From NCBI RefSeq assembly GCF_007280415.1, contig NZ_VKKU01000001.1, positions 248,001 through 312,000 on the forward strand: DNA of 64,000 nucleotides, written 5' to 3'. The notes below the pieces were generated by a model that worked only from the letters and a program-made list of their open reading frames with translations, was not told the DNA's origin and did no database searches. Below are positions 24,339 to 32,970 of this stretch, piece after piece; positions within the stretch are counted from its first letter, which is position 1, and every line of letters starts with the position of its first letter. Source of the DNA: Sphingorhabdus contaminans (GTDB taxonomy: Bacteria > Pseudomonadota > Alphaproteobacteria > Sphingomonadales > Sphingomonadaceae). The position numbers were made by a program, and so were the translations under genes.

Positions 24339-25499
24339 CTAGCGTACAACTTCCCGGAAAAATGCCGCCAGTTGCCGTGCATTTTCGTCCCAGGAAAAGG
24401 CGCGGACATTTTCGGCAACGTCGTCGCGGGCGGGGGGATTGGCGAGTATGTCCCGCGCAGCATCGGCCACGGCTTGGGGCGTGCGGTCCACGATGCGACC
24501 GGCAGCAGGCGTTTTTAAAAGCTCGCGGATTCCGCCAACATCGCTTGCAATGATAGGTGTTCCGCAGGCAAGTGCCTCCACCCATGCGTTGGCGAGCCCT
24601 TCGCTTGCCGAAACCAGCGCCATGATATCGGCTGCCGCAAACAGGGACGGCAGATCGTCATGCGGCACGCTTCCCAGAAAGGCGACGCGCTCGGCGACGC
24701 CCAGTTCGGCCGCCAGCGCACGATATTCGCTTTCGCTCTCGCCCTTGCCCGCCAGCAACAGCATGGCATCAGGCAAGGAGGGGAGCGCCGCGATCAGCAA
24801 GTCCTGACCTTTGCGGGGAATAAGGGCCCCGACGCTCAGGATAAGGGGACCGGATATGCCAAGCCTCGCCTTTTCGGTCGCACGGTCGCGCGGTGCAAAA
24901 CGGCTCTGGTCAAGGCCGGTATAATGAACCCTTATTTTGTCCACATCCATCCCAAGCGCTACCATATCCGCCTTGAGGGCATCCGATACAGCGAGCAATC
25001 CGGCTGCTTTGTCGGCAGCCTCCAGCACTTGTGCCGCACATCCGGGTTGATTGCCCCAATGGTGGATGTCGCCACCGCGTGCCTTGATCGTAAAGGGGAT
25101 GCCCAGTTCCTGTGACAACCGCATTGCGGCGGGACCGTCGGGGTAGAAAAATTCGGCATCGATCAGGTCAAAGCCGATCTCAGCGTGCAGCCGGCGTGCA
25201 AGCGGCAAAATGGCGCGCGCGATCATTGCCGGGTTTATCCGCCCGCCAAATTTCGGAATGGCGGTGAAACGCGGGCGGTAGACATCAAGCTCGCCCCATT
25301 GTTCCTTCTCCGCCACATGGGCCAGCGCGGGCTGATCGGCGAGCAGGCTGAGCGGCCAGGGGGCGACGCCAATGGGATTGATCACGATCACCGCAAAGTC
25401 GCGCACCGCCGTCAGCGCCGCCGTCTGACGCTCGACAAAGACGCCGAAATTCGGCCGGTGGGCCGCCGGAAACAGGGTGGAGAGCGTGAGGATGCGCAC
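24339..25499 (-). CDS. Family 4 glycosyltransferase
   Basis: A GT-B fold retaining glycosyltransferase of about 386 residues. The N-terminal acceptor domain starts RILTLSTLFP and includes RPNFGVFVERQ. The C-terminal nucleotide-sugar domain has LSVGALIPRKGQDLLI, FLGSVPHDDLPSLFAAADIMAL and the EX7E-type ASEGLANAWVEALACGTPIIA. The open frame extends to 25724, but that part overlaps the neighbouring regulator and is not conserved. A GTG at 25499 with GGGG upstream is the likely start. The acceptor is unknown; a surface polysaccharide or glycolipid is plausible. Confidence 0.85.
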   Translation of the reverse strand: MRILTLSTLFPAAHRPNFGVFVERQTAALTAVRDFAVIVINPIGVAPWPLSLLADQPALAHVAEKEQWGELDVYRPRFTAIPKFGGRINPAMIARAILPLARRLHAEIGFDLIDAEFFYPDGPAAMRLSQELGIPFTIKARGGDIHHWGNQPGCAAQVLEAADKAAGLLAVSDALKADMVALGMDVDKIRVHYTGLDQSRFAPRDRATEKARLGISGPLILSVGALIPRKGQDLLIAALPSLPDAMLLLAGKGESESEYRALAAELGVAERVAFLGSVPHDDLPSLFAAADIMALVSASEGLANAWVEALACGTPIIASDVGGIRELLKTPAAGRIVDRTPQAVADAARDILANPPARDDVAENVRAFSWDENARQLAAFFREVVR

Positions 25500-25510
25500 G
25501 GGCTTTGCCC

Positions 25511-26074
25511 CTACAGCTTGCGGATCAGGCGGACGGCCTTGGCAATCCATGCAGGATCGGTCACGACCTGCTGGCGTGCTCCGGCCTCCAGCGGGAGGAT
25601 GTGCAGCTTTCCATCCTCGCGTCCCAGCAGGCGCCCGAACAGGAACCGTCCGCCGGGCCGGGGCACGAGGACATCGAGGTTGAGCGCGCTGGCATAGGCC
25701 TCGGGCTGGAGCTGTTCCAGCCACAGTTCGTCGCCACGCCGGTATTCGCCCGTCGAAACGGCGATCCGCAACCCGACCATTGCCCCGCCAATATTGGGAA
25801 CCATGATGCGTTCTTCCTTGGTGGGGGCAAATGTACCGTCTTCCTGCAGCACCGCGGCGACGGGAAGATATTGCTGGTCGGGAAGGGCAACAAGATCGCT
25901 TGAATCGACACCGAGGGCATCGGCGATGCGGTTGATCCAGATAAGCGACAATACGCGCGCCCCGGTTTCGAGGCGGCCGATGGTCTGCGCAGTGGTGGGC
26001 GGTGTGCAGCGTTCGGCCACATCCGCCAGGGTCAGGCCCTTTGCCTTGCGCACATCCCGGATACGGCTTTGCAT
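25511..26074 (-). CDS. XRE-type transcriptional regulator with S24-like C-terminal region
   Basis: A 187-residue DNA-binding protein. The helix-turn-helix occupies about residues 1-60 (IRDVRKAKGLTLADVAERC, TIGRLETGARVLSL, IADALGV). The C-terminal half (MVPNIGGAMVGLRIA, YRRGDELWLEQLQP, FGRLLGREDGKLHILPL) resembles the LexA/S24 sensor fold but no Ser-Lys protease pair is evident. AGGAGG seven bases upstream fixes the start at 26074. A short inverted repeat overlaps this leader and could be its own operator. It is divergent from the DUF6456 gene and 11 bases upstream of the glycosyltransferase. Confidence 0.82.
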   Translation of the reverse strand: MQSRIRDVRKAKGLTLADVAERCTPPTTAQTIGRLETGARVLSLIWINRIADALGVDSSDLVALPDQQYLPVAAVLQEDGTFAPTKEERIMVPNIGGAMVGLRIAVSTGEYRRGDELWLEQLQPEAYASALNLDVLVPRPGGRFLFGRLLGREDGKLHILPLEAGARQQVVTDPAWIAKAVRLIRKL

Positions 26075-26084
26075 CGCTGGTCCT

Positions 26085-26100
26085 CCTATCACCAAATAGG
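26085..26100. promoter_or_regulatory. Candidate operator (inverted repeat) in XRE leader
   Basis: The inverted repeat CCTAT-N6-ATAGG lies just upstream of the XRE gene start and overlaps its AGGAGG. Position and symmetry fit autoregulation and control of the divergent DUF6456 gene, but half-sites of five bases are short and could arise by chance. Confidence 0.3.
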
Positions 26101-26164
26101 TTTTTTCTTTCCTACATTATTTACCGGATGGCAAGAGTGATTCCTGCTTAACCGGAGAATTGCT

Positions 26165-26680
26165 ATGCCCCGTAAAATCTGCGCCCTATCCCGCCACAAG
26201 GACCCGCGTCCACTCATCGAGCGTGAATTGTGCGAACCGCTGTCGGAAGCCAAAGGACGGGCGCGAAGCCGGACGGTGACCGTCAATCTGGCGGAATCGC
26301 CTCTCTCCTGGCTTTATGCGCGCGGTTTCTTGTCGGACCGGCAGTTGCTGGCGGGGGAAACCCTGCGCGCCGACTATACCGCTGCTGTCATGGAACCGCG
26401 GGTAACAATGAGGTGGGATGCGGTTCCGTCTGGCCGATCGCTGCGGGGCGCGCCGGAGGGGCTGACGCCCAGTGAACGGATGGTGGCGGCAAAGGCGCGA
26501 TTTGATGCGGCGATGGCGGTTGTGGGGCCGGACCTTGCCGATATTGCCTGGCGCGTGGTCTGTGCGGGTGAGGCGATTACGGTCGCTGAGCGGGCCTTGT
26601 CCTGGCCAGTGCGTTCGGGGCGGCTGGTGCTGAAAATCGCGCTCGACCGGCTGGCGGATTTTTACCGCCTGCCCCATTAG
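26165..26680 (+). CDS. DUF6456 domain-containing protein
   Basis: A 171-residue protein with the alphaproteobacterial DUF6456 pattern: ESPLSWLYARGFLSDRQLLAGETLRADYTAA followed by a tryptophan-containing VTMRWDAVPSG in the middle and a helical C-terminal part with AERALSWPVRSGRLVLKIALDRLADFYRL. The family is DNA-binding-like but its role is uncharacterised. The N terminus is short and basic. CCGGAGAA precedes the ATG. Convergent with the ABC-F gene, with a seven-base gap. Confidence 0.75.
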   Translation: MPRKICALSRHKDPRPLIERELCEPLSEAKGRARSRTVTVNLAESPLSWLYARGFLSDRQLLAGETLRADYTAAVMEPRVTMRWDAVPSGRSLRGAPEGLTPSERMVAAKARFDAAMAVVGPDLADIAWRVVCAGEAITVAERALSWPVRSGRLVLKIALDRLADFYRLPH

Positions 26681-26687
26681 GAGGCGA

Positions 26688-28496
26688 TCAGCCCGCCATT
26701 TCCTCGACCAGCATGGCGAGTTCCAGCCACCGTTCCTCGGCCGCTTCTTTTTCGGTGCGCAATGCCTCGCACTTTGCCGTCAGCTCAGAAAAGCGCGCCG
26801 GGTTGCGGGTGTAGAGTGCAGGGTCGGCCATTTCGGCCTCCGCCGCAGCGATCTCGCCATCAATCGCCTCGATCCGGCCGGGCAGCAGGTCATAGTCGCG
26901 CTGGTCCTTATAGGATAATTTGGCGGGGCGGGCAGGGGGCTTGGGCGCGGATGGCTCGGCCGGTGCCGCCGCCGGCTTTTCGGCCTTCTTGCGGGTCTCG
27001 TGACTGTCGCGGCGGTCGCGCTTCGCCTCCCAATCGGCATAGCCGCCCGCGATGATGTCGACCTTGCCCGACCCGTCCAGACCGAGGGTGAGGTTGACCG
27101 TGCGGTCCAGGAAATCACGGTCATGGCTGACGATCAGGACAGTGCCGTCATAATCGGCGATCACCTCCTGCAACAGGTCGAGCGTTTCGAGGTCAAGGTC
27201 GTTGGTCGGCTCGTCCAGTACGAGCAAATTCGCCTCCCGCGCAAATTCGCGGGCGAGCAGGATGCGCGACTGCTCTCCGCCCGACAGCGTGCCGATGCGT
27301 GCCTCGATCAGTTCGGGGTCGAAAAGAAATTCCTTGAGATAGCCCTGCACATGCTTGCGCACCCCGCGCACATCGATCCAGTCACTGCCGTCGGCCAGCA
27401 CATCGCGCACCCGCTTGTCGGGCGACATGAGCTTGCGCTGCTGGTCGATCACGATGCCGGTCAGGGTCGGCGACAGGGTGATGGTGCCGGTGTCGGGCTG
27501 TGTCTCGCCGGTCAGGATGCGGATGAGCGTGGTCTTCCCCGTCCCGTTGGCGCCGACAATACCGATCCGGTCCCCCCGCTGGATCCGCAGGGTGAAGTCC
27601 TTGATGATAGTCCGCTCGCCAAAGCTTTTGCCGACGCCTTCGGCATTGATGACCGTCTTGGTCTTGCTGTCGTCGCTTGCCGCCGCCAGCTTGGCGGTGC
27701 CCTGTGGTCCCATCATCGCCGCCCGCGCCGCGCGCATTTCATAAAGCTTGGCGAGCCGGCCCTGGTTCCGCTTACGCCGCGCCGTCACCCCTCGTTCCAG
27801 CCAGTGCGCCTCGATCTTCAACTTCGCATCCAACCGGTCCGCGTTGCGCGCGTCTTCGGCATAGACCCGCTCGGTCCAGGCATCATAACCGCCAAAGCCG
27901 ATCTCGTTCCGCCGCAGCAAGCCGCGGTCCAGCCAGAATGTCTGCCGCGTCAACCGCGTCAGGAAAGTCCGGTCATGGCTGATTACCATGAAGGCCCCGC
28001 GATAACGCGTCAGCCAGTCTTCAAGCCATTCGATAGCGGCAAGATCGAGATGGTTTGTCGGCTCGTCCAGCAACAACAGATCAGGCTCACTTGCCAGCGC
28101 CCGGCATATCGCCGCCCGCCGCTTTTCGCCCCCGCTCGCGGTCTTTGCCTCACGGTCGAGGTCGATCCCCAACTGGTCCGCAATGGCGCGCACCGCATAT
28201 TCGGGCGGGCCTTTTTCACCATGGACGGCAAAATCCACCAGCCGGTCGAAGGAGGCGACGTTCGGATCCTGTTCGAGCATCACGATATTGGTCCCGGGCA
28301 CGACAACCCGCTTGCCCTTGTCCGCCTCGACCGTCCCAGCGACCAGTTTCATCAGCGTCGTCTTGCCCGCCCCGTTGCGTCCGATCAACGCCAGACGGTC
28401 GCGCGCGCCGATGAACAGGTTGATATCCTGAAACAACCAGCCGCCGCCCTGCTGCAGCGCGAGATTTTCAAAGGCAAAGATAGGGGGTTGGGACAT
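26688..28496 (-). CDS. uup: ABC-F family ATPase (Uup-like)
   Basis: A soluble protein of 602 residues with two ABC domains and no membrane domain, acting on ribosomes or nucleic acid. The first Walker A is GRNGAGKT near residue 39 with signature SGGEKRR and DEPTNHLDL. The second is GANGTGKT near 318 with LSGGEQSR and DEPTNDLDL. The interdomain linker is basic. An Ala/Pro/Lys-rich spacer (about 505-530) leads to a coiled-coil C terminus (RIEAIDGEIAAAEAEM...), which is the Uup type. It is divergent from the aminotransferase gene. Confidence 0.9.
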   Translation of the reverse strand: MSQPPIFAFENLALQQGGGWLFQDINLFIGARDRLALIGRNGAGKTTLMKLVAGTVEADKGKRVVVPGTNIVMLEQDPNVASFDRLVDFAVHGEKGPPEYAVRAIADQLGIDLDREAKTASGGEKRRAAICRALASEPDLLLLDEPTNHLDLAAIEWLEDWLTRYRGAFMVISHDRTFLTRLTRQTFWLDRGLLRRNEIGFGGYDAWTERVYAEDARNADRLDAKLKIEAHWLERGVTARRKRNQGRLAKLYEMRAARAAMMGPQGTAKLAAASDDSKTKTVINAEGVGKSFGERTIIKDFTLRIQRGDRIGIVGANGTGKTTLIRILTGETQPDTGTITLSPTLTGIVIDQQRKLMSPDKRVRDVLADGSDWIDVRGVRKHVQGYLKEFLFDPELIEARIGTLSGGEQSRILLAREFAREANLLVLDEPTNDLDLETLDLLQEVIADYDGTVLIVSHDRDFLDRTVNLTLGLDGSGKVDIIAGGYADWEAKRDRRDSHETRKKAEKPAAAPAEPSAPKPPARPAKLSYKDQRDYDLLPGRIEAIDGEIAAAEAEMADPALYTRNPARFSELTAKCEALRTEKEAAEERWLELAMLVEEMAG

Positions 28497-28607
28497 GCCA
28501 GCGCGGATAGGGGGAGGGCGTTGCTATTGCAACCCCGACGCATTTACCTGCCTTGTTTCTCGTCCGTCCCCGCTTTACGACCCAAAGCCAGCGAAAGGGC
28601 CAAGTTC

Positions 28608-29456
28608 ATGCGTACCATCTACCTCAACGGCAACTACATCCCCGAAACCGAAGGCCGCGTGTCGGTGTTCGACCGCGGCTTTCTGTTTTCGGACTCGGTG
28701 TATGAAGTCGTCTCGGTTCTGGGTGGAAAGCTTGTCGATTTTGACGGCCATGTGCAACGCCTTGCACGGTCGTTGGGCGAGTTGGGAATAACAGGTGCCC
28801 CCGATGCCGGGGCATGGCTTGCCATCTGCCGCGAGTTGGTTGCCCGCAACGCGGTGGAAGAGGGGATGATCTACTGGCAGGTCACACGCGGCGCGCCATC
28901 GGACCGGGATTTTGTCTTTCCCGCACCCGGCACCGCGCCAACAGTGCTGGCCTTTTCACAAAGCCGCATTCTGGCTGATAATCCGTCTGCGGTGACAGGC
29001 ATTCATGTGGTGACCTTGCCCGATTTGCGCTGGGGCCGTGCGGACATAAAGACGACGCAGTTGCTCTATGCATCGCTGATGAAAAATGAGGCGATTGCCC
29101 GCGGCGCAGATGATGCCTGGATGGTGCGCGACGGGTTCATTACCGAAGGAACGGCCCAAAATGCCCATATCATCACGCAATCGGGAACCCTCGTGACACA
29201 TCCCCTGAATCGCGAAATCCTGCACGGCATTACCCGCGCGGCGGTTTTGCCGCTGGCAGGGCATCCTATTGAAGAACGGCCTTTTTCTGTCGCCGAGGCG
29301 GAACAAGCCGCCGAAGCATTTGTTTCCTCCGCCTCTGGCTTTGTAATGCCGGTTGTGCGGATAAATGATAAGATAATCGGTGATGGCAAACCCGGTTCGG
29401 CAACCGTTCAGCTTCGCAAAGCCTATATCGATTGGGCACGCCGTACCGCCTTGTGA
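28608..29456 (+). CDS. dat: D-amino-acid transaminase (class IV aminotransferase)
   Basis: A PLP enzyme of 282 residues interconverting D-alanine and D-glutamate with their keto acids. It starts MRTIYLNGNYIPE and has VSVFDRGFLFSDSVYEV, typical of D-amino-acid transaminases. The PLP lysine is in RADIKTTQLL near residue 148. TEGTAQNAHI and LHGITR(A) are the cofactor phosphate and substrate loops. The frame remains open far upstream to 27000, but that stretch is the antisense of the ABC-F gene and is not coding. It could alternatively be a branched-chain-type class IV enzyme. Confidence 0.88.
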   Translation: MRTIYLNGNYIPETEGRVSVFDRGFLFSDSVYEVVSVLGGKLVDFDGHVQRLARSLGELGITGAPDAGAWLAICRELVARNAVEEGMIYWQVTRGAPSDRDFVFPAPGTAPTVLAFSQSRILADNPSAVTGIHVVTLPDLRWGRADIKTTQLLYASLMKNEAIARGADDAWMVRDGFITEGTAQNAHIITQSGTLVTHPLNREILHGITRAAVLPLAGHPIEERPFSVAEAEQAAEAFVSSASGFVMPVVRINDKIIGDGKPGSATVQLRKAYIDWARRTAL

Positions 29457-29484
29457 GCGGAACGTGCACTGTAGGAGTATGAAT

Positions 29485-30201
29485 ATGCGGAAGTACATTT
29501 TGGCAGCGCTTTTGGCAGCGGGCAGCATGACAGCGGGGGAAGCGATGGCAACACAGGTGAATATTACGGCAACAAATCCGGTCATTGACCTGACGATCAG
29601 CGACACGGTCGAAGCCAAACCCGATATCGCGACATTTTCCACCGGCGTACAGACGCTGGCCCCAACCGCCAGCGAAGCGGTACGCCAGAATAATGTGCAA
29701 ATGGCCTCGGTCGTTGCCCGCCTGAAGAAACTGGGCATTGCGGAAAAGGACATCCAGACCACGCAAATCAGCCTGAACCAGCAGTTCGATTATCGCGATG
29801 GCCAGCAGGTTTTCAAAGGTTATCAGGCATCGAACATGGTCAATGCCAGGCTGCGCGACCTGAAAAAGCTGGGCGCATTTCTGGATGCTTTGGCGGTTGA
29901 CGGCGCGACCAATTTCAACGGGCCGACATTTGGCATCGACGATGACAGCAAATATCGCGAGATGGCCCGCGACAAGGTGTGGGCAACCGCAATGGCACGG
30001 GCCAAATCCATGGCGCAAAAGGCCGGATATACCAGTGTCCGCGTGCTGCGTGTCGAGGAAACCGAAGGGCAGGGCGGCATCTATCCCCCCATGCCCATGA
30101 TGGCCCGCGCCATGGACGCATCGGAAAAATCGACCCCCATCGCCCCGGGTGAATTGAGCGTCGGTGCGACGGTTTCGTTTACGTTTGAAATGGTGAAGTG
30201 A
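29485..30201 (+). CDS. SIMPL domain (DUF541) periplasmic protein
   Basis: A 238-residue exported protein with a signal peptide ending near residue 23 (GEAMA). The SIMPL domain has AKPDIATFSTGVQT, NNVQMASVVARLKKLGIAEKDIQTTQISL and FKGYQASNMVNARLRDLKKLGAFLDAL. The BP26-like family forms periplasmic oligomers with unclear function. GGAG sits seven bases upstream of ATG 29485. It begins 28 bases after dat and may share its transcript. A palindromic repeat follows. Confidence 0.87.
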   Translation: MRKYILAALLAAGSMTAGEAMATQVNITATNPVIDLTISDTVEAKPDIATFSTGVQTLAPTASEAVRQNNVQMASVVARLKKLGIAEKDIQTTQISLNQQFDYRDGQQVFKGYQASNMVNARLRDLKKLGAFLDALAVDGATNFNGPTFGIDDDSKYREMARDKVWATAMARAKSMAQKAGYTSVRVLRVEETEGQGGIYPPMPMMARAMDASEKSTPIAPGELSVGATVSFTFEMVK

Positions 30202-30233
30202 TCGACTGTCGGGGCAAGAGCCGCTCCGTCGAA

Positions 30234-30380
30234 CCCCTCACCAACTCCGCCTAGGCCTTGCGGCCAAGGCTCCGTATCCTCTCCCCTGAAGGGGAGAGGT
30301 CAAACGCCATTTCCCTCTCCCCTTCAGGGGAGAGGTACGCAGTCTTACGGCTTTAGCCGTTAGACGAAGTGGAGAGGGGG
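30234..30380. repeat. 147-bp palindromic intergenic repeat, copy A
   Basis: A composite element forming a long imperfect inverted repeat with two internal perfect hairpins: ctctcccctgaaggggagag in each arm, and ggcttt-agcc palindromes. A second copy in the same orientation lies at 32971-33117, with about a dozen mismatches by eye. The non-coding stretch 30202-30528 holds this element, a 7-bp stem at 30461-30483 (atcaacc/ggttgat), and a possible regulator site; no gene was seen in it. Confidence 0.88.
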
Positions 30381-30489
30381 AGTTCGTGCGCTACGGCATC
30401 AGCGGCAAGGCAACAGTCCCCAACGCCTCCATCGCCCCGCACCAACACCCTGAACCCCTCATCAACCCTAACAAAAGGTTGATACGCCA

Positions 30490-30505
30490 TTCAGATTGTG
30501 TTCAA
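30490..30505 (+). promoter_or_regulatory. Candidate OmpR-type direct repeat upstream of PepSY operon
   Basis: Two TTCA half-sites (TTCAG at 30490 and TTCAA at 30501) are spaced exactly 11 bases apart, the spacing used by many OmpR/PhoB-family dimers. They lie 24 bases upstream of the start of the first gene of an operon that encodes such a regulator. Short match, so tentative. Confidence 0.3.
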
Positions 30506-30528
30506 GCCGGATCGCTAAATGGGGGGCT

Positions 30529-30825
30529 ATGTTGAACCGGAAGAAATTTCTGTCCTTGGCCATGCTGGCCGCCATCGCCGCAACTTTGCCTGCCGAAGCG
30601 CGGCGTGGTGAGCAGGATGATGCGCGGGAAGATTGGCAAAACGGCAAGGTTAAATCCTTGCGGGAAATTGAGGGCAATGTCGTGCCCCGTATGCGCGGCA
30701 TGCAATATCTTGGTCCCGAATATGACCCGACCGCCCAGGTTTACCGTCTGAAATTCATCAACAAGGACCGTGTTATCTTCGTCGATGTCGACGGCAAAAC
30801 GGGCAGCGTCCTGCGCCAGCGTTGA
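30529..30825 (+). CDS. Exported PepSY-like protein
   Basis: A 98-residue protein with a signal peptide (basic MLNRKKF then LAMLAAIAATLPAEA). The remainder fits a PepSY-like fold: VKSLREIEGNVVPRM, then two beta strands (YRLKFINKDRVIFVDVD and GKTGSVLRQR). The ATG at 30529 has a GGGGGG leader; an in-frame upstream ATG at 30496 is unlikely. It precedes a response regulator and sensor kinase, a common arrangement in which the PepSY protein may modulate the kinase. That role is inferred from context. Confidence 0.8.
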   Translation: MLNRKKFLSLAMLAAIAATLPAEARRGEQDDAREDWQNGKVKSLREIEGNVVPRMRGMQYLGPEYDPTAQVYRLKFINKDRVIFVDVDGKTGSVLRQR

Positions 30826-30896
30826 TAGGATTTTGCGTGCGGCGGCTAATCTGCTAGCCCATTTCCAGCATCATTAGAGTATTTGAAGGGGACAGC

Positions 30897-31562
30897 ATGC
30901 GCATCCTTATTGTGGAAGACGAACCGACGCTCGGCCAGCAGTTGAAATCGACTCTGGAAGGGGCAGGATATGCCGTGGATCTCTCGGTCGATGGTGAAGA
31001 CGGCCATTATATGGGTTCGACGGAAAATTATGACGCCGTCATTCTCGATCTCGGCCTTCCCGAAATTGACGGTTTGACCGTGCTGGACCGCTGGCGCAAA
31101 GAAGGGCGCAAATTCCCCGTCCTCGTTCTGACGGCGCGCGATAGCTGGTCGGACAAGGTTGCAGGGCTCGATGCAGGCGCCGACGATTATCTGGCAAAGC
31201 CATTCCAGACAGAGGAACTGATTGCGCGGCTGCGGGCGCTGATCCGCCGTGCATCGGGTAATGCATCATCGGAACTGACTGTGGGCGATGTGCGTCTCGA
31301 CACGCGTTCGGGCCGGGTTACCCTTGATGGCCAGCCTGTCAAACTGACCGCGCAGGAATATAAGCTGCTGTCCTATCTGATGCACCATAAGGGCAAGGTC
31401 GTATCGCGAACCGAATTGATCGAACATATTTACGATCAGGATTTCGACCGCGATTCCAACACCATTGAAGTGTTCGTGACCCGTATCCGCAAGAAACTGG
31501 GGCAGGATGTCATTTCGACCATCCGTGGCCTTGGCTACAGCCTTGAGGAACCGGTCAGCTGA
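30897..31562 (+). CDS. OmpR family response regulator
   Basis: A 221-residue two-component regulator. The receiver domain has the acidic pair in IVEDEP, phosphorylated D51 in AVILDLGLP, Thr in LTARD and K101 in YLAKPF. The C-terminal winged helix (about 125-220) has LTAQEYKLLSYLMHHKGKVVSRTELIEHIYDQDFDRDSNTIEVFVTRIRKKL in separate recognisable pieces. The sequence is closest in feel to the FeuP/PhoP/QseB group. It lies between the PepSY gene and a cognate kinase, with which it should form a phosphorelay. The exact signal is unknown. Confidence 0.92.
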   Translation: MRILIVEDEPTLGQQLKSTLEGAGYAVDLSVDGEDGHYMGSTENYDAVILDLGLPEIDGLTVLDRWRKEGRKFPVLVLTARDSWSDKVAGLDAGADDYLAKPFQTEELIARLRALIRRASGNASSELTVGDVRLDTRSGRVTLDGQPVKLTAQEYKLLSYLMHHKGKVVSRTELIEHIYDQDFDRDSNTIEVFVTRIRKKLGQDVISTIRGLGYSLEEPVS

Positions 31563-31645
31563 ATCCGCCTGCCGTCATAAATGCGGCGGTCAAGCCCCCG
31601 TCTTGGCGGAGCCAGTTTCAAAGCACGGGTTCGCTCACCCGCCGC

Positions 31646-32956
31646 ATGATCCTGACGGCGGCGGCATGGATTACCATATTGCTGATCGGCGGTGGCGCGG
31701 CACTTGACCGGGTGTTGACCAATTCTGTCGAACAGAATTTCGACAACCAGCTCGAATATGTTCTGACCGCCATGATCGCCTCGGCGGAAATCGGCCCGGA
31801 TGGCGAAATCCGCATGAACCGGCCATTGGGCGACCAGCGTTTTCTGGAACCTAATAGCGGCCTTTACTGGCAGATCACCGGAAAGGGTGCCTTGCCTTTC
31901 CCGTCGCGATCGCTGTGGGACCGCGCGTTGAAGACGCCGGCCGGACATAATGACCAGGCCGTCCATTTCCGCGACAGCGATGAATTCCGCGACGAACCGC
32001 TCCGCATTGCCGAACGTAATATCAAATTGCCGGATTCGGACATTAGCTGGACCTTCATGGTGGCGCAGAGCCGCGACAGTCTGGATGCGCAGATACAGGA
32101 ACTGCGTTCGGTGCTTGTCATCAGCTTCATGCTGCTGGCCCTTGGTTTGATCATATTGGCAGCGCTCCAGACATTTTACGGGCTGTGGCCATTGCGCGCG
32201 GTGCGGCAGGCCATTGCCCAGATGCGCAGCGGGCGGGAAAGCCGTGTGACCGATGCCTTGCCGGATGAGGTGATGCCGATGGTCAATGAACTCAATGCCT
32301 TATTGGACCATAATGAGAAGCAGGCCGAAGAATCGCGGCGGCATGCGGGCAATCTTGCCCATGCGCTGAAAACGCCGCTGACCGTGATCATGAACAGCGC
32401 GACCGCACAGGCACCGGACCTTGCCGAAACGGTAATCCGTGAAGCGACCACCATGCGCCGGCAGGTGGACCACCATCTGGCCCGCGCCCGCGCCGTCGGG
32501 CGCCGGGGCCATAGCCACAGCCGCGCGCAGGTGTGGGACAGCCTGGAATCGGTCGAACGCGCGGTCAGCCGTCTCTATGGCCATGTGCGGCTCGACATGG
32601 CAGGCGATAAGACATTGGCGGCCCGTGTGGAGCGGCAGGATCTGGACGAAATGCTCGGCAACCTGATCGAAAATGCCGCCAAATATGGGGGCGGCAGTGT
32701 GTTCGTGACGGTCGAGGATGCGGACGATTTTGTCGAACTGCTGGTCGAAGACGACGGCCGCGGAATCCCCGAAGGCGAACGCGAACGCCTGTTCGATCGC
32801 GGTGCCCGTCTGGACACCGGCAAACCCGGAACCGGCCTCGGCCTCGCCATCGTGCGCGATGTTGTCGAAATTTACGGCGGTTCGGTGAAACTGGAAGAAA
32901 GCGAAGACCTGGGCGGATTGCTCGTACGGTTAAGGTTGCCCAAGGCGCTGGGGTAA
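31646..32956 (+). CDS. Sensor histidine kinase
   Basis: Membrane sensor kinase, partner of the upstream regulator. From ATG 31646 it has 436 residues: helix 1 (about 2-22), a periplasmic domain, helix 2 (156-178), a HAMP-like linker, phosphoacceptor H239 in LAHALKTPLT, N box ENAAKYGG, G1 box DDGRGIP and G2 GTGLGLAIV. The frame is open upstream to the end of the regulator gene and encodes a basic stretch (WRSQF...LTRR), usual before helix 1, but contains no ATG, GTG or TTG. The true N terminus may therefore start at a rare codon such as CTG 31559. Confidence 0.88.
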   Translation: MILTAAAWITILLIGGGAALDRVLTNSVEQNFDNQLEYVLTAMIASAEIGPDGEIRMNRPLGDQRFLEPNSGLYWQITGKGALPFPSRSLWDRALKTPAGHNDQAVHFRDSDEFRDEPLRIAERNIKLPDSDISWTFMVAQSRDSLDAQIQELRSVLVISFMLLALGLIILAALQTFYGLWPLRAVRQAIAQMRSGRESRVTDALPDEVMPMVNELNALLDHNEKQAEESRRHAGNLAHALKTPLTVIMNSATAQAPDLAETVIREATTMRRQVDHHLARARAVGRRGHSHSRAQVWDSLESVERAVSRLYGHVRLDMAGDKTLAARVERQDLDEMLGNLIENAAKYGGGSVFVTVEDADDFVELLVEDDGRGIPEGERERLFDRGARLDTGKPGTGLGLAIVRDVVEIYGGSVKLEESEDLGGLLVRLRLPKALG

Positions 32957-32970
32957 CATCGCCGCCGCTG

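Noticed and set aside
25500-25724. Upstream extension of the family 4 glycosyltransferase
   Set aside because: It overlaps the XRE regulator gene in another frame and is Pro/Arg-rich without conservation; a GTG with a suitable leader lies at 25499.
27000-28607. Long N-terminal extension of the D-amino-acid transaminase frame (818-codon open frame)
   Set aside because: It is the antisense of the ABC-F gene, has no conserved protein character, and a family-typical ATG with ribosome site occurs at 28608.
30241-30361. Repeat hairpins considered as a CRISPR array
   Set aside because: There are only two hairpin units per copy with no regular spacers; the structure is a palindromic element.
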